From the NCBI GenBank assembly GCA_963976815.1, contig CAXBLU010000005.1:124001-188000 (forward strand): 64,000 nt of DNA. Reading direction: 5' to 3'. Each line of letters begins with the position of its first letter. Within the stretch, counting starts at the first letter, position 1. The notes under the pieces were generated by a model, which was given only the letters and a program-made list of their open reading frames with translations, searched no databases and had not been told where the DNA came from. A program made the position numbers and the translations under genes. Positions 36,612-44,984 of this stretch are shown in pieces. This stretch comes from JAHRVQ01 sp963976815 (GTDB lineage Bacteria > Pseudomonadota > Gammaproteobacteria > Pseudomonadales > Azotimanducaceae).

Positions 36612-37559
36612 ATGAAGGTTATCGATTTTGAATGCGACACTCCGACTAAAGAAGCTGTTACCGATACGATTCGCCTGATACACGAGGGCCGTGGATTCGA
36701 TAAGGAAGGCTATGCGCAAAATATGGCGCCGGGCTGGGCTGCCCAGATAGGCATGTCTCTGGATGAATTCAATGAGGTAAAGGCAACCGAAGGCCTCACC
36801 GTGCTGGCTTTAAAGCTTTGCGAAGTTGATATGGCTAGAGCCATGTCGAACGAGGACATCATTAGTATGTTAGATGCAGCAAACGTACAATACGCATGCA
36901 TTGGCAACGCCGGTCGTCGGGCATCCAATGAAGATGTTGCAGCCTTTGCTAAACAGTATCCCGATAGACTGGTTCCCTGGTTCAGAATCTGGGGTGATGA
37001 GGGTGACAACGGCGTTCAGCAACTTGAAGCCGGAGTGAAAGAACTGGGTTGTCGAGGTTTTGAGGTCTCATCCTATAGAGAAAAACGATATATCAATGAC
37101 CCAGCTTTCTACCCCTACTACGCCAAGTGCGTGGAGCTAGATATCCCTGTTCGAATCACAACTGGCATCCACCTACTTTCCGATCGAGCCCACGATTACG
37201 CGCACCCCAAACATCTCGATCAGGTCGCCAGAGACTTCCCAGATTTGACCATCGTGGCAGGGCTTGCCGGCTGGCCCTGGGTTGCAGACCTGGTTGCCAT
37301 CGCAACCAGACATAAAAATATCTATATCGATTTTGCCTGCCGCCGGGTCAAACATATGACGGCCCCGGGATCGGGTTATGAAATGCTGATGTATTACGGT
37401 AATCGAATTTTGCAGGACAAAATTATATTTGCTTCAGGCTGGGGTACTTCGATGGTTCCCCTTGCACAGCTAATAGTCGAGTGTGATGACTTACCGTTGA
37501 AGGACTCCGTTAGAGAAAAGTGGATGTATCACAATGCGGCACGGGTTCTTAAACTCTAG
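36612..37559 (+). CDS. Amidohydrolase-2-fold protein lacking metal ligands
   Basis: The 315-residue protein follows the amidohydrolase 2 (ACMSD-like) TIM-barrel layout: MKVIDFECD at the N-terminus, FPDLTIVAGLAGWPWV, IYIDFA, KIIFASGWG and the closing HNAARVLKL. At every place where metal ligands are expected the residues differ: HxH is E7-C-D9, the strand 5 His is Thr in RITTGI, the strand 6 His is absent before GWPW, and the catalytic Asp of GTDxP or GSDxP is Gly. It may be a non-metal enzyme or a regulatory subunit. It heads a plus-strand unit with SRPBCC and MFS genes. Confidence 0.8.
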   Translation: MKVIDFECDTPTKEAVTDTIRLIHEGRGFDKEGYAQNMAPGWAAQIGMSLDEFNEVKATEGLTVLALKLCEVDMARAMSNEDIISMLDAANVQYACIGNAGRRASNEDVAAFAKQYPDRLVPWFRIWGDEGDNGVQQLEAGVKELGCRGFEVSSYREKRYINDPAFYPYYAKCVELDIPVRITTGIHLLSDRAHDYAHPKHLDQVARDFPDLTIVAGLAGWPWVADLVAIATRHKNIYIDFACRRVKHMTAPGSGYEMLMYYGNRILQDKIIFASGWGTSMVPLAQLIVECDDLPLKDSVREKWMYHNAARVLKL

Positions 37560-37749
37560 TAGGTCTTGATCCGACAACAAAAAAAGCGCTCTTAACCATC
37601 TACCTCGTTTGGGCTTCAACGTCGCATGACCGCCAATACGGTACACGAATTTGAAGTTTACCAATATCAGATTTGATTGATCTCGGTCAATTCATCGGCA
37701 CCACAGCCTCAGGTATGCTTTCTTGGCTAGTCCAAGAAAGGTCCAAAAG

Positions 37750-38271
37750 ATGAGTGAATTCGGTGAATTAACCCGATCAAAGGGATACGTTACAGCCACG
37801 ATGGATCGTCATGTTGGCGATCAAGCCGATACGGTTTGGAGCATGCTCGCTGAAGAGTCAAATCGAGTTAAATGGCTTGCACCCGGTAGCCTCGACCTGA
37901 AACCCGGCGGACGTGCAAAGCTCGATTTCAAAGATAGCTACGTGCTTGTCGACAGCACAATTACGGCCTGCGAGCCTTCAAAGCTTTTAGAGTTCTCCTG
38001 GAGCAGCGCCGAAGACCCTCTTCGCCCCATTCGCTTCGAACTCGAAGAGCACCTCGGAGGTTGCAAGATTACCCTGGCGGTTAGCATCCCGGAGAATGAA
38101 GTGGTTGCCCGGTCCTGCGCTGGCTGGGAAGCCCACCTGACCATGATGCAAGCAGTCCTCGCGGGTGTTTCAATTAAGTTCCCACTAGATCGATTCAAAG
38201 CTTGCCGAGAAGATTTCGACGCTCAATTGCTAACGCTAATGATGACAGATATGGAAGTGCTAAAACTCTAG
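37750..38271 (+). CDS. SRPBCC/AHSA1-like ligand-binding protein
   Basis: The 173-residue protein has the START-like pattern: TMDRHVGDQADTVWSML, then WLAPGSLDLKPGGRAKLDF, a central SWSSAEDP turn and the long C-terminal helix WEAHLTMMQAVLAG. Such helix-grip proteins bind hydrophobic ligands such as steroids or aromatics. ATG 37750 gives a natural start; an upstream in-frame TTG would add nine residues. It sits between the amidohydrolase-like and MFS genes. Confidence 0.82.
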   Translation: MSEFGELTRSKGYVTATMDRHVGDQADTVWSMLAEESNRVKWLAPGSLDLKPGGRAKLDFKDSYVLVDSTITACEPSKLLEFSWSSAEDPLRPIRFELEEHLGGCKITLAVSIPENEVVARSCAGWEAHLTMMQAVLAGVSIKFPLDRFKACREDFDAQLLTLMMTDMEVLKL

Positions 38272-38320
38272 CCAGCCAACCCACACCCAACAACTGCGCT
38301 TTGCCGCCAGTCGCGTTAGA

Positions 38321-39592
38321 ATGCCCCGCTTAAAAAATGAGGGGAGCGTATTGCAGCGCGTATATTACGGTTACTGGCTGATAGCAGCCGCATTTGTTGC
38401 GCAGTTTGTTGCCGCCGGCATGCAAAATTATGTCATCGGGCCGTTTATGGTGCCGATGAGTACGGAGTTAGACTGGACCCGGGCTGAATTCACTTTACCC
38501 AGAACCCTCGGCCAGGTAGTGATGGCATTTACTGGATTTGTGATTGGTGCCTGGGTGGACCAGCATGGCGCTCGACGTTTTATGTTGGTCGGCACGATAA
38601 TCTTAAGTTCAGCTCTGTTTACACTGGCGTATATCCAAACGCTTTGGCAATGGATACTCATCAATGGCTTGATACTAACTCTGGGAGCTTCGCTAATTGG
38701 CAACCTTGTTGTCAATGTCACCTTAGCTAAATGGTTTGTGGATTTCAGAGGCCGTGCCGTCGCCTTTGCTGCTATGGGTGTTTCCTTTGCAGGAGTATTT
38801 CTTACGCCATTTTGTTCCTGGGCAATTGATACCTACGGCTGGCGCGAAGCCTGGCAGATTCTTGCGGCAACCACCCTACTTTGTGTCATCCCGGCCGCGT
38901 TTACTATGCGACGCAAGCCAGAAGATTTCGGCTTGCACGCCGATGGCAGATCCAGTGATGAAATCGGTCAAGGCCTGGGCCAACGGGCCATGGATGATTT
39001 TAACAACTCATTAACCCGTCGTGAGGCGGTAAGAACATCAACCTTCTACTTGTTGGTGGTGGCATTTGGACTATTTGTGATCACCATCCAGGTGATGCTG
39101 CTGCAAACCGTCCCCCTTATGACAGATGCAGGATTTGATCGAAGCACCGCGGCATTAATGATCACCGTTGCTTCTATCCCAGCACTTTTATCCAAACCGA
39201 TCTGGGGCTGGTTGATAGATGGTTTGGATGCCAAACCCCTCGCTGCCATTAGTGCTGGCGCAACGGGTATCTCGCTTTTTGTGATTGTCTTTGCGACCCA
39301 GGCTCAATCCCTCACCGGGCTCATTTTTGGTTTTGGTCTAATGGGTATTGGCTGGGGTGGTATGATTCCACTACAAGAAGTGATCTGGGCGTCTTTCTTC
39401 GGGCGTCGCTATCTAGGCGCGGTTCGAAGCGCAGCGCTACCCTTAACACTGTTGATTACCGCCAGTTCACCCCTTGCAACATCCTATTACTACGATGTGG
39501 TGGGTAACTATGATGGCGCGATTATGGCCGTCGGAACATTGAACCTGATTAGCGCGGGTTTGATCATGTTACTAAAAAAACCGCACAGCTAA
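38321..39592 (+). CDS. MFS transporter, monocarboxylate-type
   Basis: The 423-residue inner-membrane protein has 12 predicted helices, the loop GAWVDQHGARRFML between helices 2 and 3, and a second repeat GWLIDGLDAKPLA after helix 8. The YYGYWLIAAAF opening and TELDWTRAEF are typical of monocarboxylate-type porters. ATG 38321 is used; a TTG at 38351 has a better-placed GAGGGG and is an alternative. It probably imports the compound handled by this island. Confidence 0.9.
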   Translation: MPRLKNEGSVLQRVYYGYWLIAAAFVAQFVAAGMQNYVIGPFMVPMSTELDWTRAEFTLPRTLGQVVMAFTGFVIGAWVDQHGARRFMLVGTIILSSALFTLAYIQTLWQWILINGLILTLGASLIGNLVVNVTLAKWFVDFRGRAVAFAAMGVSFAGVFLTPFCSWAIDTYGWREAWQILAATTLLCVIPAAFTMRRKPEDFGLHADGRSSDEIGQGLGQRAMDDFNNSLTRREAVRTSTFYLLVVAFGLFVITIQVMLLQTVPLMTDAGFDRSTAALMITVASIPALLSKPIWGWLIDGLDAKPLAAISAGATGISLFVIVFATQAQSLTGLIFGFGLMGIGWGGMIPLQEVIWASFFGRRYLGAVRSAALPLTLLITASSPLATSYYYDVVGNYDGAIMAVGTLNLISAGLIMLLKKPHS

Positions 39593-39617
39593 CTTATTTG
39601 TCAGCAACCGAAGGATA

Positions 39618-39649
39618 GCCTGAGTCTCGTACAGAACCGAGACCCAGGC
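39618..39649. terminator. Hairpin between convergent genes
   Basis: GCCTGAGTCTCG (39618-39629) pairs with CGAGACCCAGGC (39638-39649) with one A-C mismatch around an eight-base loop. It sits between the convergent MFS and TonB receptor genes. There is no T-run, so bidirectional termination or transcript-end protection is inferred from position. Confidence 0.55.
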
Positions 39650-39658
39650 AGGGGGAAC

Positions 39659-41905
39659 TTAAAGGCGGTACTCAACTGTGGCCGCATAGGTGCGCGGAGG
39701 ACCATAAAAGACAGTGGTATTATCTTCTAGCCCCAGGGTGCTTGGACATCCACCGGAGCCAAAACAATATCCTGCGGTTTTTACATCTTCGTCGGTCAGG
39801 TTTTTCGCATGTAAGCTAACGGTCCAGTTCTCACCAGGGCTTAGCCATACAAGATTGGCATTTACAATTTCGTGGGCGTCCTGATCAATCACTGCAGCAG
39901 GTGCTTCAAATTGTGTGATTTCACCCTTGTAGGACACATTTGCGCCAGCAACCAATGAGCCCCCTAACAATTCCGTTGAGTAGGTCAATCCCAGATATGC
40001 CATGCGTTCAGGTGTATTTTGGATTTCTCTTTGATCGGCAATATCAACGCCGTTCACTACATAGCTGACCATTTCTGCATCCAAAGCGCTCATGCTGAAC
40101 TGAAGTCGTAGCTGATCCGTGAGCATCATCACAGCTTCAACCTCGATACCCATAATCTTAGCCTCACCCGCATTTGTGACTGTGCCAACGAAACTGTCAT
40201 TAACCCCGTCGTTATCTGAGTCAACACCCACTGATCCGGGAATCTGCATGTCTTTGTAGTCACTATGGAAAACAGCAATATTAGTCCGTAGACGACCATC
40301 AAGAAGAGCGCCCTTCCAACCAAATTCAAGGGCATTGAGGGTTTCTGGGTCGTAACCTTTTTCCACGCTCGGAGTTAGAAAATTTGCGCCTCGCGGATCA
40401 AAACTACCGGCCTTAAAACCTTGAGTGTAAGAAGCGTAGATGTTGACGTCATCAGTTAACGCGTAACTTACATTCAATCTCGGTGAAAAATCAGAGAAGG
40501 TATTTTTTGCCTCGTAGTCGCTGCTAACTGCGATCTCAATAGCGCTAGCATTGCCGAAGAAAGGCGACGCAAACCCAAGATAGGTTCCACGAAAAATATC
40601 TGCTTCACGCTCGTCCCGTGTGTACCGTCCGCCAACCGCAACCGCCAGCTTGTCGGTCACATCAAAGCTTACATCGGCGAACACCGACCAGGCACGAGTA
40701 TCAACGGTTCCACCGGTATATGCAGTGATACCCAAGGGGCTTAGTAAACCAAGCACCACGTCAAAATCGTTAGAAGCGGAAGAATCAAGGAAATATACGC
40801 CTGCAACACCATTGATTTTTTCACCGGTGTACAACAATTGAAATTCCTGACTGGTTTGTTCGTTGTCATAAATCACAGGTGCGTCAAAATCAAGCGAAGG
40901 CAAACTATCAAAATCAATCACAGACTCCGAATAGTCTTCACGGCGAGATGTAATAGATTTCAGTGTATACGAATCATTTAGTGACCACTCGGCGGAGAAC
41001 ACCAGCCCTTCTGACTCAACATTATTGTTGCCACCAATACCCACGGTTGTGATGGCCTGGCTGGCGCCTGCGGTTGTGTCTCGGACATCACTCAAAACAG
41101 GATCCCCATTAACACCGCCGGGGAATGGACGATAACCAGCAACGGGATTAGAGTCATCGTCTGTGTGGTCGTAGGCAAACCTCAGCATCAAGTTGTCAGT
41201 TGGTTCAAACTCAGCGCTCAATCGGTAAGCAAGAATTTCCTTATTGTAGTTATCTTCACCGGTGGTCTTATTGTCGCCAAAACCATCACGATTAAGGGAC
41301 GCAACGGTCGCACCCACCCTGAAGCCATCGGTTAAAGGAGATGAGACCGTCGCAATCAGATTTTGCTGATTGTGTGATCCAACTTGCGTTTTGACCCGGG
41401 CGGAGAACTCATCATCTAACTTGCGAGTCACATACTTGATTGCACCGCCCACGGCGTTTCGCCCGTACAAAGTCCCCTGGGGTCCGCGCAACACTTCTAC
41501 GCGTTCCACATCGTACACATCCAGCAATGCAGCCTGGGGTCGAGCGATGTAAACATCATCCAAATACAGTGCAACACCTTGCTCGAAACCAGCCAGCGGA
41601 TCCTGCTGACCAACCCCACGAATAAATGCAGTTAGGGTTGAGTTGGTTGCCCGGGAAGGTTCCAGGGTAACGCTCGGGACAATCTGAGCAATTTCAGTGA
41701 TGTCGGTTGCGCCTCGGTTATCCAGGTCACTACCCGATAGGGCCGATACCGCTAGGGGCACATCCTGGAGGTTTTCACTGCGTCGACGTGCGGTAACCAC
41801 TACTTCTTCCATGCCGTATGCCGGTGTTTGTTCTGCCAGGACCGGTCCCTGGTAGACAGTACCTGCGATGGCTAGCGCCACGCAGTTTCGAATCGATGTT
41901 TTCAT
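39659..41905 (-). CDS. TonB-dependent outer-membrane receptor
   Basis: The 748-residue protein has a signal peptide (MKTSIRNCVALAIAGTVYQG, cleavage likely after VLA), MEEVVVTARRR as TonB-contact region, a plug domain with RVEVLRGPQGTLYGRNAVGGAI and a beta barrel ending TYAATVEYRL. The group takes up organic compounds rather than siderophores in many marine and sphingomonad genomes. Its promoter is TTGACT, a 17-base spacer and TAAATT (42053-42025 on this strand), with a tetR operator filling the spacer, so it is very likely repressed by the divergent TetR. Confidence 0.93.
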   Translation of the reverse strand: MKTSIRNCVALAIAGTVYQGPVLAEQTPAYGMEEVVVTARRRSENLQDVPLAVSALSGSDLDNRGATDITEIAQIVPSVTLEPSRATNSTLTAFIRGVGQQDPLAGFEQGVALYLDDVYIARPQAALLDVYDVERVEVLRGPQGTLYGRNAVGGAIKYVTRKLDDEFSARVKTQVGSHNQQNLIATVSSPLTDGFRVGATVASLNRDGFGDNKTTGEDNYNKEILAYRLSAEFEPTDNLMLRFAYDHTDDDSNPVAGYRPFPGGVNGDPVLSDVRDTTAGASQAITTVGIGGNNNVESEGLVFSAEWSLNDSYTLKSITSRREDYSESVIDFDSLPSLDFDAPVIYDNEQTSQEFQLLYTGEKINGVAGVYFLDSSASNDFDVVLGLLSPLGITAYTGGTVDTRAWSVFADVSFDVTDKLAVAVGGRYTRDEREADIFRGTYLGFASPFFGNASAIEIAVSSDYEAKNTFSDFSPRLNVSYALTDDVNIYASYTQGFKAGSFDPRGANFLTPSVEKGYDPETLNALEFGWKGALLDGRLRTNIAVFHSDYKDMQIPGSVGVDSDNDGVNDSFVGTVTNAGEAKIMGIEVEAVMMLTDQLRLQFSMSALDAEMVSYVVNGVDIADQREIQNTPERMAYLGLTYSTELLGGSLVAGANVSYKGEITQFEAPAAVIDQDAHEIVNANLVWLSPGENWTVSLHAKNLTDEDVKTAGYCFGSGGCPSTLGLEDNTTVFYGPPRTYAATVEYRL

Positions 41906-41990
41906 TATGTATTCCCCTCGTAAATCGCAAAGTAATGCGCTACCTGCTCAATTTGGCTGCCTTCTTGACCCGACTCCGTCGGCAGGGCAA

Positions 41991-42047
41991 CTCAACGACC
42001 GTTGAATTATTTCAACGAACGATGAATTTATTCAACATTTGTTGAAT
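41991..42047. promoter_or_regulatory. Three phased palindromic operators for TetR
   Basis: CTCAACGACCGTTGAA (41991-42006), TTCAACGAACGATGAA (42011-42026) and TTCAACATTTGTTGAA (42031-42046) share the consensus TTCAACRNNYGTTGAA. Their centres are exactly 20 bases apart, so the sites sit on nearly the same face of the helix. The third lies between the -35 and -10 of the receptor promoter and overlaps the -35 of tetR. The adjacent TetR protein is the obvious binder. Confidence 0.85.
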
Positions 42048-42070
42048 AGTCAAACAAAATCAAGTTATAT
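42042..42070 (+). promoter_or_regulatory. Promoter of tetR, overlapping operator 3
   Basis: TTGAAT (42042-42047), a 17-base spacer and TTATAT (42065-42070) fit a sigma-70 promoter. The -35 box is the right arm of operator 3, so the regulator should repress itself. Confidence 0.65.
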
Positions 42071-42117
42071 GCGATCATGCAATCTCAAAAATGATCTAAG
42101 GCACCTTCCAAGGCATT

Positions 42118-42762
42118 ATGAATAGCCAACAATCCTTCATTCCCAAACGTGAACGCATACTGGATGCTGCCGAGGAACTTTTTGCCCTACATGGCTTTGA
42201 CGGGGTCACCCTGCGCCAGATCGCGAAGCAGGCAAATGTTGATGTGGCCCTGGCCAGTTATCACTTCGGGAAAAAGCGGGATTTATTTGAGGCAACGTTC
42301 CTGCGTCGGGCAGAAATCCTAAACGACGTTAGGCTGCAAGCTTTGCTAGCGATAGAAGCAGAAACCACAGGAAACCCAAACGTCGAACAGATCATTGGCG
42401 CTTTCTTGAGGCCAATCCAGGAATTGCAACTCCGGGGAGATCAGGGCTGGGCGAACTACTGCGCCCTGGTGGCTTACGTTAACGCCAGTTCTGTTTGGGG
42501 TAAGGAAATGATGCACAGGAACTTTGACCCATTAATCTCGCGCTATATCGAAGCGTTACATCGCGCCCTACCCAACGCGACTCCAGAAAAACTGCACTGG
42601 TGTTATCAATATCTATCCGGGGCTCTGACCTTAACCCTGGCTCAAACCGGCCGAATAGATCGACTCTCGGGCGGCCTATGTCGGTCAACGGATGCTCAAT
42701 CTGCCTACGACCTGATGATTCCGTTTGTCACGGCCGGGTTTTTGTCAGTTTGCCACGAATAA
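42118..42762 (+). CDS. TetR-family regulator (C-terminal domain type PF17939-like)
   Basis: The 214-residue protein has an N-terminal helix-turn-helix (RILDAAEELFALHGFDGVTLRQIAKQANVDVALASYHF region) and a C-terminal domain with RNFDPLISRYIEALHRALP, typical of the RutR/YsiA-like group. It is divergent from the TonB receptor with three palindromic operators between them, so it probably represses both genes and responds to a compound or CoA ester from this island. Confidence 0.92.
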   Translation: MNSQQSFIPKRERILDAAEELFALHGFDGVTLRQIAKQANVDVALASYHFGKKRDLFEATFLRRAEILNDVRLQALLAIEAETTGNPNVEQIIGAFLRPIQELQLRGDQGWANYCALVAYVNASSVWGKEMMHRNFDPLISRYIEALHRALPNATPEKLHWCYQYLSGALTLTLAQTGRIDRLSGGLCRSTDAQSAYDLMIPFVTAGFLSVCHE

Positions 42763-42856
42763 CCAGCGATGCCAGAGACAACAAACAAGAACACAATTCT
42801 GATCCACGTTGTAATTCAAGGTCTGGAGTTTATGGATGTTAATTGGAGCACGTTGA

Positions 42857-43732
42857 TTGACTGAGCTTAGTGAACTGGCTTCCATCGTTGGCGCGCCTAT
42901 TCCTATTAATCCACCAAAGGACATTTGGCTCAAAGGAGCAAATGGTAAACAACTGCACGGCCAGCATTGGGGTGCCACGGGACCAAGAGTATTGTTGTTA
43001 CACGGTGGAGCGCAATCCGCCGAGACCTGGACACTGGTTTGTTTGTTGCTACAGGCCGACTTCCAGTGTATTGCAATGGACCTACGTGGTCATGGTGATA
43101 GCGAGTGGGACGAGGACTATACGATTAAAGCCCACGTCCTGGACGTGACAAGCGCTATTCAGCAGCTTGAATGGTCGTCCTTTCATCTAGTTGGTATGTC
43201 CTTAGGTGGTGTGGTTGCAGCCCACTTTACCCTGTCTCAGATCGAAACAAGCGTTAAATCGTTAGCTCTGATTGATGTCGCACCCGGCGTGTCCTTTACA
43301 GATATCACCCGCCTTCGAGAATTTATTGCTGCTGATACCGTCACCCAGGGTATCGACGCACTTATCCAAGAGGCTCGGCGCTTAGGTGCCCGACAATCTG
43401 ACACGGAACTTCGTTTTCGCTACACGGCACTAACCCGTCAGGATGCTGGTGGCACCTACAGGTGGAAGCGAGATGATCGAAAGCCCGCAGACTATGCCCA
43501 TATTCTTGAACATATTGAGGTACTCAATAGCAGAGCAAACGACTTCCATTGTCCTGTATTGTTAGTGCGTGGCGGACGTAGCCGCATCCTCACGGAACAA
43601 GCAGCACGTGAATTTGTTGCTAAATGCCCTGCTGCGCTGCTTGCCATCGTGGATCGTGCCGGGCATTCGGTTCAAGAAGATAACCCCATTGATCTCGCTG
43701 CGGAACTACAAAGGTTCTGGCGTTCAGGGTAG
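42857..43732 (+). CDS. Alpha/beta hydrolase
   Basis: The 291-residue cytoplasmic protein has LLLHGGAQSAETW, MDLRGHGDSEWD, nucleophile elbow GMSLGGVVA, an acid in LVRGGRSRIL region and His in RAGHSVQEDNP. It begins with TTG at 42857 behind GGAG (42845-42848); the in-frame ATG upstream is followed by a stop. It lies 94 bases after tetR on the same strand and may be cotranscribed. The following region 43733-43966 (234 bases) holds no recognisable element. Confidence 0.88.
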   Translation: MTELSELASIVGAPIPINPPKDIWLKGANGKQLHGQHWGATGPRVLLLHGGAQSAETWTLVCLLLQADFQCIAMDLRGHGDSEWDEDYTIKAHVLDVTSAIQQLEWSSFHLVGMSLGGVVAAHFTLSQIETSVKSLALIDVAPGVSFTDITRLREFIAADTVTQGIDALIQEARRLGARQSDTELRFRYTALTRQDAGGTYRWKRDDRKPADYAHILEHIEVLNSRANDFHCPVLLVRGGRSRILTEQAAREFVAKCPAALLAIVDRAGHSVQEDNPIDLAAELQRFWRSG

Positions 43733-43966
43733 ATTATTGTTCGTCCTTGCTTCCCGAGTTGCCTAATTTCGAACATAAATGTTTGACAACGACTGACCAA
43801 AAATTGAAGATAGTTGCGTGCGAGCTTAACGCGCCTCTTCAGTTGATCCTCCCCAGCAGGATCTACTCCAAGAAGAAAAGGGAAACCGTTCTCCAAGCGA
43901 AATCTTTAGTCTAATGTACTCGGGTCTATTGCTGGGGAATGAAGTGCCTGAGAAACGGAGGCTGAG

Positions 43967-44821
43967 ATGACGCAAAACCGACGATTCAAAAAGCGTGTTC
44001 GTGCACGTATGGCCAGCACCGGCGAATCCTATTCTGCTGCATATCAACTCCTCCGAAACTCATCCCTTTTAAATTCGACAATGGAGGAACTACCGATGAC
44101 TGAACGACTTCAGTTAGTCACCCATCATGATTTTGGCTATTCACTACAACTCCCCGGGAGTTGGCGAGATGTTGGGCCAGATATTTATAACAGCGCCTTT
44201 GAGGTAGCACGCTACCTACGAAACTCACCAAAGATTCACGACGGTATTGTGAATGTCTTCTGGGATATGCCTGGTGAATCTCTACAATCACTCGTTGAAG
44301 TTGGCAACCCGCCCATCTTCGATCTCAGTGTAGAAAGCTTAAGGCAGGAAGGTATTACCGATATATCCGTGAGCAACGTTGAGATCGGTGGCCGGCAAGC
44401 TATACGACTCGACTGGGCCACACCCCTCGGTGACATCAACGATTGGGCATCGCGATCCTACTTTATGCAGATCAGAGATAAGTTTGTCTGCTTAAATATG
44501 GGCACCTCAGACCGTGTAGGCGACTGCGCACTCTACGATCAAATTGCTAACAGCTTTAATGCAATTGAGGACACAGTGGGCATCGTCCTGGTCCGGGATG
44601 ACAGCACGCCCGGCGCTTTTGTTGCTGAAGTCTTGGAAAAAGCATTCCAGTACCCACAGCGCAAAGCACTGCAGCGATCTATTCGCATGAACACGCAAAG
44701 TGAATCGGTTGTCGCCCTGATTGCCGAAACTGACGCCGCGCAAGTTATCGAGTTAGTTGCAGAGCAAAGCCGGCAGTCTGGTTATGGATTAACCGCCCGT
44801 ATCGTCGGAAAAGTGCAATAA
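43967..44821 (+). CDS. Three-part protein with C-terminal ClpS-like domain
   Basis: The 284-residue protein has a basic N-terminal motif (RRFKKRVRARMASTGESYSA, residues 5-24), a middle domain (about 53-202, DFGYSLQLPGSW to SFNAIED) resembling PsbP/DUF1795-type folds, and a ClpS-like domain (205-284: VLVRDDSTPGAFVAEVLEKAF, then VVALIAETDAAQVIELV). ClpS delivers N-degron substrates to ClpA. Of the Escherichia coli ligand residues N34, D35 and H66, only the Asp is kept (R210, D211, N242). It may therefore recruit a different cargo to a Clp protease. No clpA is adjacent. A strong hairpin follows. Confidence 0.8.
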   Translation: MTQNRRFKKRVRARMASTGESYSAAYQLLRNSSLLNSTMEELPMTERLQLVTHHDFGYSLQLPGSWRDVGPDIYNSAFEVARYLRNSPKIHDGIVNVFWDMPGESLQSLVEVGNPPIFDLSVESLRQEGITDISVSNVEIGGRQAIRLDWATPLGDINDWASRSYFMQIRDKFVCLNMGTSDRVGDCALYDQIANSFNAIEDTVGIVLVRDDSTPGAFVAEVLEKAFQYPQRKALQRSIRMNTQSESVVALIAETDAAQVIELVAEQSRQSGYGLTARIVGKVQ

Positions 44822-44853
44822 GCGTGTCACAAATGTGTAATAGGAGCACACAT

Positions 44854-44879
44854 CCGGAATGCCCCTACGGGCATTCCGG
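44854..44879. terminator. Strong hairpin after the ClpS-like gene
   Basis: CCGGAATGCCC (44854-44864) pairs perfectly with GGGCATTCCGG (44869-44879) around the loop CTAC. It begins 33 bases after the stop codon. There is no T-run, so termination strength is uncertain. Confidence 0.65.
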
Positions 44880-44984
44880 TATACACGCCTATTCCAATAA
44901 GAGCTATTGAGGAAATCTCGAAACACCTGTTGAACTATGTGAGCACCCAAATATCTAACCTAAAAATTAGAGCTGGGACAAAAC

